From: Pseudeuparius sepicola
Taxonomy: Eukaryota; Arthropoda; Insecta; Coleoptera; Anthribidae
Assembly (NCBI GenBank): GCA_963920635.1
Contig: OY987299.1
Span: 69,484,692-69,548,691 of the forward strand
Direction of reading: 5' to 3'
Length of the DNA: 64,000 nucleotides
Under the pieces are notes generated by a model that was not told the DNA's origin, did no database searches, and was given only the letters and a program-made list of their open reading frames with translations. Positions 32,123-42,640 of the stretch are shown piece by piece. Both the position numbers and the translations under genes were made by a program. Position 1 is the stretch's first letter, and the number at the start of each line of letters is the position of its first letter.

Positions 32123-34224
32123 TGTAATGTAATTTTTTGATAAAACCCCGTTACTACGTTTTGAAATGATATTATCGACCTTCAACACATAAATTCGAGT
32201 ATTTTGGTCTGAAATCGCAAATTCGAATCTAATTCAGTCGAATATCAGTTCACTAAACTTGTTTTGTGATATCGATTTTTGGTGTGACGTAGTGCGTACG
32301 AAACCATCTGTTAAAATATAAGGTACGTTGAACCTTGGAGTACACTGGGCATATGTGGTAGGTCGTTCGGCTTGGTTCAGCCATGGATCTATTGTGGTCA
32401 GTACTCGGGTTCGAGTAATCTGCTCGGTTAACAACTGACTGGGTCTGGTTCTGCGACCTGGTAACATATTTTTAAGGTTCAAAAATCGATTTTCTATATG
32501 AGCACTGACTTCAGTAGATCAAGAGCTAAATTTTAGTATTTTGTGAAGATTGTCAAACAGGAGCGGAAAGACGTCGTCCTGGCCCCTGTCTGATTTTGGT
32601 CTTCGAAGCGAGAGGTAGTAAGATAATATCGGGTGCGTTGTTTTCCGGATTCAAATCCATCTTTATCGCCGCCCCGATCTTATCTTTTCGTAATCTTGTG
32701 TGCCTATTTGCTGTATATTGTTTTAGTGCAACCATTTAATGCCTTATTTTTGTATTTTCATGTGATCATCACCGGCTTTGATTTTTTGGATTTTCGAGGA
32801 CGTCGAATAGGATGGCCATTTTGAGGTTAAGGGCGCGTGGTAGCAGTTGCGGCCGACTGCTTGGACTGCGTTGTTTTGGTACTCGGGGAGCAAAGGCACC
32901 GGACAGGACCGAGCAAAAAGGACAGGTGAGTTATTGAAAAATTATTTCATTATAATTTTTTGGTCAATCCATATTTGTATGACTCACCTGTGCCTGTTCT
33001 TTCTGCACGCTTCTTTCTTGATCGTGGTCAAGAAATAAGCGAGGCTGCCTTGTCCTGCTCTGGGCTGCTCTATTGAGTTTGGGGGTACCTATATTTTGTC
33101 GGTGATCACATGGTTTTAAAATAGCACACAAGGTTTGACTACCTGACCGAGTTTTTGTTTTTGTCGTAACATTTCAGTTTCATTATTAGTCGAAGACCAA
33201 GCCAGAATTATTTCGGGTTTATTCACTAAATATTTTTGCAAATTTTAGTCGTTTCAAGGTATCGTGATCTCAATTAGTTAAATTTTTCTTGTCGTTTGCA
33301 AACTTTGCAATATTTTTTTTAATTAACCTAATCGACAACTATCTCGCATTGGCTTGCAGTTAGTCACGTCAAGCTTGTGTTTTCAAATTGCCATTTAATA
33401 TAACGGGGGAAAAATATTCATGAATATTGTTGAGGATTATTAATATACATATATAGGATTTAACTTGTATTTTTGTTTTTATATAATTTTTATAAATTTT
33501 AAGTCATAATTATATTTCACTAAATTTCTTTTGTAAATAAGCAGTATACTGTTATGTAGAAGGTCTTAGCACTGCCTAATTCACGTGAATTTATTTCATG
33601 TACATCGTCACGAGCAAACACCAGTAGACTGACTCGGTGAACATGTTCCTACGATCCAGCTTACTCGGCAAGGACACTGAGCTAGCAACATCAAGGCCTG
33701 TATCATAGCTGTCAGGCAGTTCCGCTTGGTCGCAGTCATAGTTGCAACGTGGAGTTTCATCGGGAACTTCGAACGAACTTTCTCGAAACTACAACGGAAG
33801 GTTGGTCGAGGGCTGTTAGCACTCCCAAGGCTTCGAATATACATGTAAGGTGTTTCTCTGTTGAAATGTTCCAAAAGTAAGATCAGACGTGCAGAACTTT
33901 GTCACTTTTGAGTTTGTCGAACTTTCACGTGGTCTCGTATCAGTATTTAGCTGCTTTGGACTTTCAATTCTCTCATAACGAACTTGTCTCAACTCTAATT
34001 TTGTAATCATTTAACTTAACAACTCCTCAAGGTTATAACAGCCTATTTAATGTCACTTTTATATTGTTAACAAATTTCAACTAATCATTTTTTTGTAAAC
34101 CATTTTCACATTTCTCAAATAATAAACAACCGTTTTAATTGTTTTAAAACTGTGTCTTATTTCAAGTATCCTAATTGAGCCAGATATAACCGGTTTCGAC
34201 AGCCGGGCCGAAACTGACGTTATA
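32123..34224. mobile_element. LTR-like insertion, 2.10 kb, AGAC duplication
   Basis: It begins TGTAATGTAATTT and ends CTGACGTTATA, with AGAC at 32119-32122 and 34225-34228. Removing it restores the endonuclease (GCLYR then PPSSS). Near the right end AATAAACAACCG is followed by GTGTCTTATTTCAAG and ATATAACCGGTTTCGACAGC, which resembles an LTR end followed by leader sequence. No gag or pol was found. Short open frames inside have no recognised motifs. It could be a solo LTR with a little leader or a non-autonomous LTR element. Confidence 0.5.
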
Positions 34225-34228
34225 AGAC

Positions 34229-34706
34229 CACCATCGAGTTCCTTTTCCGACTTTTTGATAGAATTAGAAAATGTCATTTCTGATTCTATATTTAGTTGCA
34301 CAGATTTTGTGTGTGGTGGAGATATAAAAGTGGATTTAAATGATTTTGAAAATAAGGAAACTATCAGTTTCAATTCTTGTATTGATTCCTTAAATTTGAA
34401 ACAAGTTATAGTTTCCCCTACAAGAGTTACTCAGAGTTCAGCCACACTTATTGATGTCATACTGTTATCAGCTGATTGTGAAGATGAATTATACAATGCT
34501 GGTATCATGAATGTCTCGGGTATCTTTAATAACTTTTTGGTTTTCTATAAAATTTTAAATCCCAAGCGAAAAGACTGTCATCGTACGTTTAAAACTCGAA
34601 GTCCACAAAAAATTGATAAAATTCTCTTTGACGAATTATTCCGAGCCACGCCTTTTGAAAATATTTTATTGATAGATAATATAGACTTGAAAGTATCTCT
34701 CTTTAA
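34229..34706 (+). pseudogene. Endonuclease C-terminal part of the Jockey-like element
   Basis: It reads DFVCGGDIKVDLNDFENKET, where the D-x-N catalytic segment reads GGDIKVDL (normally GGDFN or GGDIN, so Asn is Lys here). LKQVIVSPTRVTQSSATLID and LNPKRKDCHRTFKTRS follow. The active-site Asn substitution would impair catalysis. The frame is cut at KVSLF by the piggyBac-like element and continues at 37241 with NKLILDLFDFVAP. Confidence 0.85.
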
Positions 34707-35034
34707 CCCTTTCAGGACCAGACCCGGACGAACACGCATATAAAAGTTGGGTCGGTGGGACCGGAACCGACTATAAACGCAAGCAGGGACTGGAACCGAA
34801 TGGACACGCGTTGCCTACGGATACATTGGAACGCCTACTTTACATTGGCCATGCCCCCAATTAATTCTATTGGCTGATTTTCTAGTAATGGCATCTAATT
34901 GGGTGGTCCTTTTCGCATTGTATTAACCGGCTCGTGCCTTTATTATTCAGTATTCAGCTTGCTGTTGACGTTGTTTCGCAGAAGTAGGAATTAGAAAATA
35001 CGTAACACATTCTTGAAATTATAATACCTTAGAT

Positions 35035-36530
35035 TTGACTGCTAATATGGAGCGCATTAAATATTTAAATGAAGACGAATTATATGAACTGATGATGAAC
35101 AGTGATGACGAAATCGAACATTTTGATGACAATGCGGAGGACAATGAATGGGAAAATAGCTCCGGCAGTAGTGACGAAGAGGAAGACGATGAAATCTACA
35201 TAGTGCCAGAGCAAGATAACGAAGAAAGTTCAGATAATGATGCAGATCAACAAAACACACAACCCAACAAACGAATGAAGCTTTCGGATAAACCTACATT
35301 TGATTGGCGAAAAGTTGATTTAGAGCCTAAATTACACGATTTTGATAGTACCAACCTAGGTATACGAATAGAAAACCTGTCAGAAAATCCAACGCCGTTA
35401 GAAATTTTTGAATATTTTATTTCTCCTGATTTTGTGCAAAATATTACAAGGCAAGTAAACTTGTATTATGATTTTCGGGTAAATGAGAATCCTGCCGATG
35501 CAGTAAAAAATTATAAAGCCATTTCTGTTGATGAAATGTATGTTTTTTTAGCTGTGGTACTTCTTATGCCTCAGGTAAAAAACAAAGAATAAAAGATTAT
35601 TGGTCGAAAGATATCCTAATTGAAACCCCAATATTTAGCCAGCTGATGCCGCGTGGGAGATTCCTAGCTATTTTGAAATATTTACATTTCTCTGATTCTG
35701 GTAATATAAATCGAGAAGATAAACTTGTCAAGATCAGGATGGTAGTCGATTATTTCAGGCAGACATTCAAAAATATTCTATACCCTTTTCAAAACATTGT
35801 GATTGACGAGAGCCTAATGTTGTTCAAAGGAAGGAGAGCATTTAGACAATACATTCCGTCCAAAAGACATAGGTTTGGAATTAAATTCTTTGTCATTGTG
35901 GACTGTGAAACGGAATATATATCAGATTTTCTTTTGTACACTGGCGCTTCAACGGAAATAAAAGATTTCAACAAAGGAGTTGGAATGTCAGGAAACACAG
36001 TGCTCACACTAACAGAACCATATTGGAACAACGGGCATCGGCTGTTTACCGATAATTGGTACACGAGTCCACTACTCTATGATGAATTGTTCAATAAAAA
36101 ATTCAATTACTGCGGGACTGTGAAATTAACCAGACTGTTTGTACCCAAGTTTGAGAAACTAGAAAAGGGATCAATTGAGTTATTTTCAACTGACAGACTG
36201 TTGGCTTTAAAATGGCGGGACAAACGGGACGTGAGTATGCTGACATCGATTCATAATAGTGAAATGGAAACTATGAAAGTCAAACAGGGTGTTGAAATTC
36301 GCAAGCCACGGTGCTTAGTTGACTACAATATGAACATGGGTGGAGTAGATAAAACAGACATGCTACTGAGTACCACAGAGTCAGTGCGAAAAACAGTGAA
36401 ATAGTACAAAAAAGTGAAGACTGGGAAAAATACTCCACTGCTAGACTATCAAAGAGAACTTGTCAGATCTCTTGTGGCGAAATATCAGCCAATAAAACCA
36501 CGAAGTGTGTTGTGTTATAGGTTGCTTTGA
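35035..36530 (+). pseudogene. piggyBac-like transposase (PGBD-type), two breaks
   Basis: The start is likely M at 35047 (ERIKYLNEDELYELMMNS) with an acidic N-terminus typical of the family. A slip at about 35580 (VKNKE-stop) separates it from KDYWSKDILIETPIFSQLMP, readable in the next frame, and the main frame 35646-36404. Catalytic positions are visible: FQNIVIDESLMLFKGR, HRLFTDNWYTSPLLYDEL and MNMGGVDKTDMLLS. A TAG at 36402-36404 interrupts. Readable sequence goes on to about 36530 (TPLLDYQRELVRSLVAKYQP). The C-terminal Cys-rich finger is not evident. The enzyme would excise and integrate at TTAA without scars. The DDD core is intact, so the breaks are recent. Confidence 0.9.
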
Positions 36531-36847
36531 AAGATATTACGCGGTAGTGAAGTTTTAACCATTGTATGAAGGTAAGTAATGTCTTTTTCTTGTTTTTCAT
36601 TTGATTTTAAAAGTTTTGTTTTTGTTTAAATTTTCTACTTATAAGAATATTAGGTATAGTTGGGGGTACCTTAGTACTCTGTGATATATGTGCCATACAG
36701 TTTTGCAGTGTCTGTAGTTCATTTTGTCAAATTATTGTTTATTTTTATATATCTAAACATATTATTTATAAACAAATAAATGTAGGTACATTTTTTTATA
36801 AAAGAATATATAAAGTAAATATTGTTTATTTGTCGGTACCAACATCC

Positions 36848-37190
36848 GCGCATGCTCACGCGTGCGCACCGACACTTGGGTACAATTGATTTTAGAGCAT
36901 GCGCACACTAACCGACTAGAGCATGCGCAGAATGTCACCCGCGCATGCGCACGTATTTTATCATGGATTCGAAATACACGATTATGCACACGTTCTCCCA
37001 CCTGTGCATCCACTGCCAAATGTCATAAAAAACGCGCTTGCGCACTAAATACATACGAAAATTGTAACTAAAGCACATTTGTATGTGGGCGCATGCGCAA
37101 AAATTGTTTAGATTGTGAAAAGCTCTGTTGTTATGTGATAACTGTTTTGCAGTTAAGGACCGGAACCGTACATACACGCATGCGCTTCCC
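36848..37190. repeat. Subterminal cluster of GCATGCGC-type palindromes in the piggyBac-like element
   Basis: At least seven variants occur: CGCATGCTCACGCGTGCGCAC, GCATGCGCAC, GCATGCGCAG, CGCGCATGCGCACG, GCGCATGCGCAAAA and ACGCATGCGCTT, plus partial copies. Their location next to the 3' end suggests transposase or host-factor binding sites. Confidence 0.7.
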
Positions 37191-37244
37191 GCTGCGGTCC
37201 ACTGAGCACCGATCGTCAGGCGGCTGCGGTCCCGAAAGAGTTAA

Positions 37245-38061
37245 TAAACTAATTTTGGATTTGTTCGACTTTGTAGCGCCTGAAATAGAAATAACATGCA
37301 GAAAACATACTCAACCTTGGCTTACAGATTAAAAAAATGATATCTTTAAAAATAAAGCTTTCGCCAAGTACAAACGTGGAAGAACACTTACTGATTGGCA
37401 ATACTATAAGCAAATTAAGAACCAAACAACGAATGCGATAAATCGGGAGAAAAAGTGTTATTTGGAATTTTCAGTTGGCAGGTTGAGGAATAGTGGCAAA
37501 AGTACATGGGATAAGATACGGCAGCTTGGTATTCATAATAAAACTATACAAAACGAAATACCGGAAAGTTTGAATGTGCCGAATGATATTAATAGCTCTT
37601 TCATGCAATTTTCTACATGCACTCCACCAGACATAGAACTCCTTAGCTTTCATCTTTCACATACAAAAAGGAACTTCACGTCCTTATTTGATTTCTCTCT
37701 AGTTGATGAAGATATTGTACAGAAATTATTGTCCGAAATTAAAACAAAAGCTATTGGTCCAGACAACTTAAATTTTGACATGATTTTGTTGTGTTGCCCT
37801 TATATATTGCCTTTTATCGTTCACATTATTAATTATTGTCCATTAATTTCCACCTTTCCTGCTCCGTGGAAAGTTTCTAAAGTCTTCCCGCTTCCGAAAA
37901 AAGCGAAGTCGTCAGCATGAATGATTTGAGGCCAATTTCCATTTTGTCTCCCCTATCTAAAATAATTGAGATAATAATATGTCGTCAGATGAGAAGTCAC
38001 TTAAATCATTACAATTTACTTCCAAATAGACAATCAGGCTTTTGTCAGTGTTACAGCTGTA
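37245..38061 (+). pseudogene. Linker and RT fingers of the Jockey-like element
   Basis: It reads NKLILDLFDFVAPEIEI, a stop near 37330, then FAKYKRGRTLTDWQYYKQIK and a 152-codon frame (37462-37920). That frame includes KAIGPDNLNFDMILLCCPYI, VHIINYCPLISTFPAPWK and VFPLPKKAKSSA. A stop at 37918-37920 interrupts before NDLRPISILSPLSKIIEIII and LLPNRQSGFCQCYSC, the RT2a-type block. The mariner-like element inserts at a TA between the Cys and Thr codons. The palm resumes at 41526 (TALLDVVDDIFRA). Confidence 0.85.
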
Positions 38062-38663
38062 CAGGGTGGGCAAATTTGGGCACTTTTAATAGGAAACACC
38101 CATTTCTAAGCCAGATAGAAAAAAATGAACCCCCCACTCTCAAGCTTAAATTTCGTGAAAACTTCATTGCCGCAAACCGCATTTCGATATATTTTACCGT
38201 TTCGCCGCTAGAGGGCGTTTTTCGATTTTGAGCGATATCTTAAAACCTTCATAACTTTTTTGTTTCTAAAGATAATTGATTTCTGTAAAAACTTTCTTAA
38301 GGCACTTTTTTACGTAGATTCCAGTGGCGTACACCGTTTTTTTAGATGGGATCAATTTCGAAATAATGGCCAGAACTTTTTTTTTTTAATGGAACACCCT
38401 ATATATTATTAGCTCATTAGATAGCCCCTTTGATGCTGATTTCAATGATATAAGGTTTGATGGGTCTATCTCAAACAGTTTTGGAGAAAAAAAAATAATC
38501 CGGTTTAATGCAACACCATTTATTTTTTTCTAATCTCAGTAGGCCTATGTCATCTAGTATTTAAGTAGTATTTACACATTACTTATAACAGTTGTAATCG
38601 AAGTGAACGCCATTAATTTGCATGGTTACACATAAATACGCATTATTAAGTTAAAAGTAAACA

Positions 38664-39726
38664 ATGTCTTACGAAAATTACGAAAAATATGACATGTTAG
38701 AATGTTATATCCTAAATGATAATAATCCTGATATGGCATCCGAACTATACTTCAATCGCTATCCAGAAAGAAGACAACATCATAAATCTATTTTTCTAAG
38801 ATTAAAAGAAAATCTCACCAATCATGGGACCTTCAATAAGCCAAGACCCAAAAATTACAACATTGAAGATGCCGAAGAAACTGCTTTCAATGTCATTGGA
38901 ATGGCGATTGAAAATCCTTCAATTTCAAGTCGTCAAATTGAATCTCAATCTGGGATTTCAAGACGTCGAGCTTTAAATATTTTTAAAAAATATAAGTTCA
39001 GACCATATAAAATTAAGAAAATGTATCATTTGGAACCAACCGATTTTGAGCGGCGACTGGAGTTTTGCTTACGGTATCGTCAAAGTGTCCAACAAGATCA
39101 ATTTTTTGCTAGTAATCTGATTTGGACAGATGAAGCCTATGTTAGCAGTGTCGGAATTTTCAATAGACATAACGAGCACTATCTCTGGTATCAATCCTCA
39201 TGATACTGTCGAAGTTCGAATCCAAGGGCGGTTTGGTTTTAGTGTTTGGTGCGCTCTACATGGCAATCGTGTTTTAAAATATCACATTTATCAAGAAAGA
39301 CTAAATGGTTAACGGTATTATGAAATCTTAAACCAGTATCTTATTCAGCAATTTATGGACAATCTTCCATTAAATGAGGCAATAAATCTGTTTTTCCAGC
39401 ATGATGGTGCACCACCTCATAATGTCAGAGCCGTTTCAGATCTATTAAATACAAATTTTGGAAATAACTGGATGGGAACTAAGGGACTGGTGCGTTAGCC
39501 CCCAAGGTCGCCGGATTTAACACCGCTAGATTTTTTCTTTTGGGGGCACATTAAAGATAAGTTATACAAAAAAACTAGCAATAATATCGATGAACTCAGA
39601 CAAAATTTTATAGACTGTGTAAATTCTATTTCAAATATTCATATCCATAATGCAGTTCAAAGTGTTATCAAAAGGTGTAATTTTTGTATTGACAATAACG
39701 GACATCAGTTTGAATATTTGCTTTAA
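38664..39726 (+). pseudogene. Transposase, IS630-Tc1-mariner type, three breaks
   Basis: The N-terminal helix-turn-helix region is about residues 10-120 (DMASELYFNRYPERRQHHKS and ISSRQIESQSGISRRRALNI). The first catalytic Asp is in NLIWTDEAYVSSVGIF. A slip near 39195 leads to NPHDTVEVRIQGRFGFSVWC. TAA at 39310-39312 and TAG near 39497 follow. The second Asp is in FFQHDGAPPHNV and the third in PPRSPDLTPLDFFFWGHIKD. I count 41 residues between the second Asp and the last Asp of SPDLTPLD, so a DD41D-like spacing, or 36 to the earlier Asp. The end is a TAA at 39724-39726. It would act in the nucleus on its own terminal repeats. Confidence 0.88.
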
Positions 39727-39832
39727 TTATCTAATTTAAACTGTTATTTTACTTTGTGCATAAAGAACGTAAAAATTGTTTTTGGTAATATAATATGACC
39801 TACCTTGATTGTAAGTGATTTATTTAAATGGT

Positions 39833-41054
39833 AATAGATAGAAAATAGTTCGTAAATGTCTTTATTTTCCCATAAAAATTTTTTCTTCTTTCTTTGATTA
39901 CCGGTTTCGCAATATTAACACAATTGCATCATCAGATCAATCTTAAACTACAATAACAGAAAACATGTATGAGACGTCCAACCTATGTAAAACCTTTCTA
40001 TATATCAACATGTTAAAACTTTAAAAACTATAAAAGTTACTTACATTTCTTATAAGTTGGAGAGTTGTCAATCCCAAAGTGGTATAGAAGTACATCTTCG
40101 AGTAAGTCGTTAAATAGTGTGAAACAACCTAGGTCCATCCATAATTGTAAAAACGACAAAAAGCAACGGGCTTATTCCCCAAAATCAATTAACAGCCTTG
40201 AATTTCAGTTCTCCCAGGTATCAGTCAAACTTATTAGTTAATAACAAAATTTTTGGCAAGCTTAACCTCTAAATCTGATTTGTTTCCTCGATTAAATTAT
40301 CCAAACAACAATATGAAGTCAGACTCTCTGAAAAAGTAACAATAATGGTGTTTTTTTGCCATTTAGTTGGCTAAAATTCTTATATTACTCACCGATTAAA
40401 TTAGATTCAACAAATTTATCTTTTAATTCGATTCTACAGGTGAAAATTTTTGGGAAAACACAAGTTCAGACCGAAGGCGCCATCTATCGGGTGACCGCTC
40501 TACCAACTTTTACATTAAGAAATATTCCAATATGGTACATCAAATTGTACAGATACCTATAACTTAATTTATTTTATTTAACAGAAAAGTAAACTACAAC
40601 TAGAACTAAGAAACCCACCCCCTACAGTGTTTGCAAGCGAAAACGAGGAACAGATGGAATTCTTTGTTGTTAATTGAATAAGGCTTCTATAAAAGGTGCA
40701 TTTTCACCTATTTGGATATTAAGGTTGTTAGAATTATTGTTCTTTGAATTCTTTAGAATTTCTAAAAATTCCCAATTGTCTAAATTGTTTAGTTTATACT
40801 CTATTTGTAATACCTTATAATCCTTGTTTATGTCCACATTGTGTCCCGTCTCCAAAACATGTTTGGCAAAAAGTGATTGGGTGTTGTTTGTGCGAATACA
40901 CCTATAATGTTCTTTAAAGCGAGATTGAAAATTACGTTTAGTTCTTCCCACATAAGTAGCCCCACAACTGCACACCAACTTGTAAATCCCTGGCTTATGA
41001 GGTATGTTAATTTTATCTTTGTTATTCATAATTTGTGACACCCCTATCAACTAT
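39833..41054 (-). mobile_element. Penelope-like element fragment inserted in the mariner-like transposon
   Basis: It is flanked by the 14-base duplication TTTATTTAAATGGT (39819-39832 and 41055-41068). On the minus strand it encodes the C-terminal GIY-YIG endonuclease. Its 3' non-coding end contains TGATGATGCAATTGTG and GCGAAACCGGTAATC, a sequence style common in Penelope terminal regions. The RT is missing through 5' truncation. Confidence 0.8.
40670..41050 (-). CDS. GIY-YIG endonuclease domain of a Penelope-like element (partial)
   Basis: The open frame reads KPGIYKLVCSCGATYVGRTK, the GIY...YVG signature with a Cys pair inserted between, as in Penelope endonucleases. NFQSRFKEHYRCIRTNNTQS carries the conserved Arg and Glu-His region. 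AKHVLETGHNVD contributes the downstream His and LDNWEFLEILKNSKN the catalytic Glu region. It ends naturally at 40670. The upstream RT is absent: the 5' junction is just before MIGVSQIMNN. The domain would cut target DNA for insertion. No internal break is seen in what remains. Confidence 0.82.
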   Translation of the reverse strand: MIGVSQIMNNKDKINIPHKPGIYKLVCSCGATYVGRTKRNFQSRFKEHYRCIRTNNTQSLFAKHVLETGHNVDINKDYKVLQIEYKLNNLDNWEFLEILKNSKNNNSNNLNIQIGENAPFIEALFN

Positions 41055-41525
41055 TTTATTTAAATGGTGTTGCATTAAACCAGATTATATTTTTTTCTCC
41101 AAAACTGTTTGAGATAGACCCATCAAACCTTATATCATTGAAATCAGCATCAAAGGGGCTATCTAATGAGCCAATAATATATAGGGTGTTCCATTAAAAA
41201 AAAAAACAAAGTTCTGGCCATTATTTTGAAATTGAGACCATCTAAAAAAACGGTGTACGCCACTGGAATCTACGTAAAAAAGTGCCTTAAGAAAGTTTTT
41301 ACAGAAATCAATTATCTTTAGAAACAAAAAAGTTATGAAGGTTTTAAGATATCGCTCAAAATCGAAAAACGCCCTCTAGCGGCGAAACGGTAAAATATAT
41401 CGAAATGCGGTTTGCGGCAATGAAGTTTTCACGAAATTTAAGCTCGAGAGTGGGTGGTTTATTTTTTTCTATCTAGCTTAGAAATGGGTGTTTCCTATTA
41501 AAAGTGCCCAAATTTGCCCACCCTG

Positions 41526-42640
41526 TACAACTGCCTTGTTAGATGTGGTTGATGATATATTTCGAGCTACTGCTTTAATTCTTTTAGACTATTCCAAAGC
41601 TTTCGATAAAATAAGACATTTTTTTCTATTTTACATTATTTTGGATTTTCAGATGCTTCATTAATGCTTGTAAGTGATTACCTTACGGATCGCTATCAGT
41701 ATGTGGAAGCTGGGAATGGCTGTTCTAATTTATTGCCAATCTCGGCTGGTGTGCCTCAAGGATCTGTTTTGGGACCCCTGTTATTTTGCCTATATGCTGC
41801 AAATACTATTGATTGCATCAGGCATTGTGATGCTTATCTATATGCTGATGACACTCAGTTACGATTTTCCTTTTTATATTCAGATATTGATCAAGCTAAT
41901 GTGCATATTAATGAAGATCTTCAGCTACTTTTAAAGGCGTCTGATAAGCATCAACTCACAGTGAATCCCTCAAAGTCTAACGTTTTGGTGTTTGGCAAGC
42001 ACAGGGATGAGGTGGAGGAAAGTCTAAAAATTTAGGTTAACGGGGAACAAGTATCAGCTGTCAAAATCACTAGAAATCTTGGGCTTCTTTTAGGCACAGA
42101 TTTGCCTTTTTCTAAACACATATCGGAGTGCATAAGAAAATCTTTTGCCATATTAAAAATGTTGTATCCGCATCGCCATGTCTTGTCACAAAGACTAAAA
42201 ATTATGCTTACTGACAGTTTAGTGCTCAGTCAATTTAATTATTGTGATGCAGTGGATGGACCGTGTCTAACAAAAAGAGATCGAGACAGAATTCAGATGG
42301 TGCAAAAGGCATGTTTGAGATATATTTATGGCGTCAGGAAATATCATCCAGTGAGTCGCAGACTTGTTGATGCTAAATGGCTTGATATGGAAAATCGGAG
42401 AAAGCTACATGTTGCTTGTTTTTTTTCACAGAATTTTATTATCAAAAACCCCACCATATCTGTATAATAAAGTGTAAAGTTTCACTCAGATGTCCACACC
42501 CTAAATTTAAGATATAAAGGATTATTATCACCCACACCTCACAGGAGTACCATTTTCACTACATCCTTTTCATTTACAATTTATGCGATTTATAATGATG
42601 TCCCTCTGAAGTTTCTAATATATGCTAGGTACCTGTACCA
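41526..42640 (+). pseudogene. RT palm, thumb and C-terminus of the Jockey-like element
   Basis: It resumes with TALLDVVDDIFRATALILLD and YSKAFDKI. A slip near 41640 leads to LVSDYLTDRYQYVEAGNGCS, SAGVPQGSVLGPLLFCLYAA and the catalytic DAYLYADDTQLRF (YADD). A stop at 42033-42035 follows in SLKI. Then 42102-42467 has KHISECIRKSFAILKMLYPH and LVLSQFNYCDAVDGPCL. After another stop at 42465, SDVHTLNLRYKGLLSPTPHR and FSFTIYAIYNDVP can be read to about 42615. It is a dead copy. Confidence 0.87.

Larger units (their letters stand above)
34707..37240 (+). mobile_element. piggyBac-like DNA transposon, TTAA-flanked, 2.53 kb
   Basis: TTAA is at 34703-34706 and 37241-37244. The ends are CCCTTTCAGGACC and, inverted, CTCTTTCGGGACC. 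Motifs repeat inside both ends: GGACCGGAACCG with a nearby ACGCA or ACACGCAT at 34770-34800 and 37155-37185. At the right end (36848-37190) there is also a cluster of GCATGCGC-type palindromes. It carries one transposase gene broken by a frameshift and a stop. Confidence 0.88.
38062..41525 (+). mobile_element. Mariner-like DNA transposon with about 460-bp terminal inverted repeats
   Basis: The left repeat is 38062-38523 and the right one about 41061-41525. Both start CAGGGTGGGCAAATTTGGGC and match to GGTTTAATGCAACACCATTT with few differences. TA is at 38060-38061 and 41526-41527. One transposase gene lies next to the left repeat. A Penelope fragment with its own duplication separates the gene from the right repeat. 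Terminal repeats this long are unusual for the superfamily. Confidence 0.88.
31244..42640 (+). mobile_element. Jockey-like non-LTR retrotransposon interrupted by three later insertions
   Basis: The segments are 31244-32122, 34229-34706, 37241-38061 and 41526-42640. They hold in order ORF1, endonuclease N-terminus, endonuclease C-terminus with linker, RT fingers, and RT palm with C-terminus. At each junction, deleting the insert and one target duplication restores the reading frame (AGAC, TTAA and TA). The 5' side abuts the foldback element at 31241. The 3' end lies near 42640, and no clear tail was found. Confidence 0.85.

Noticed and set aside
36848..37190. CpG-rich patch as a host promoter
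   Set aside because: It sits wholly inside a TTAA-bounded transposon next to its 3' end. Subterminal binding repeats explain it better.
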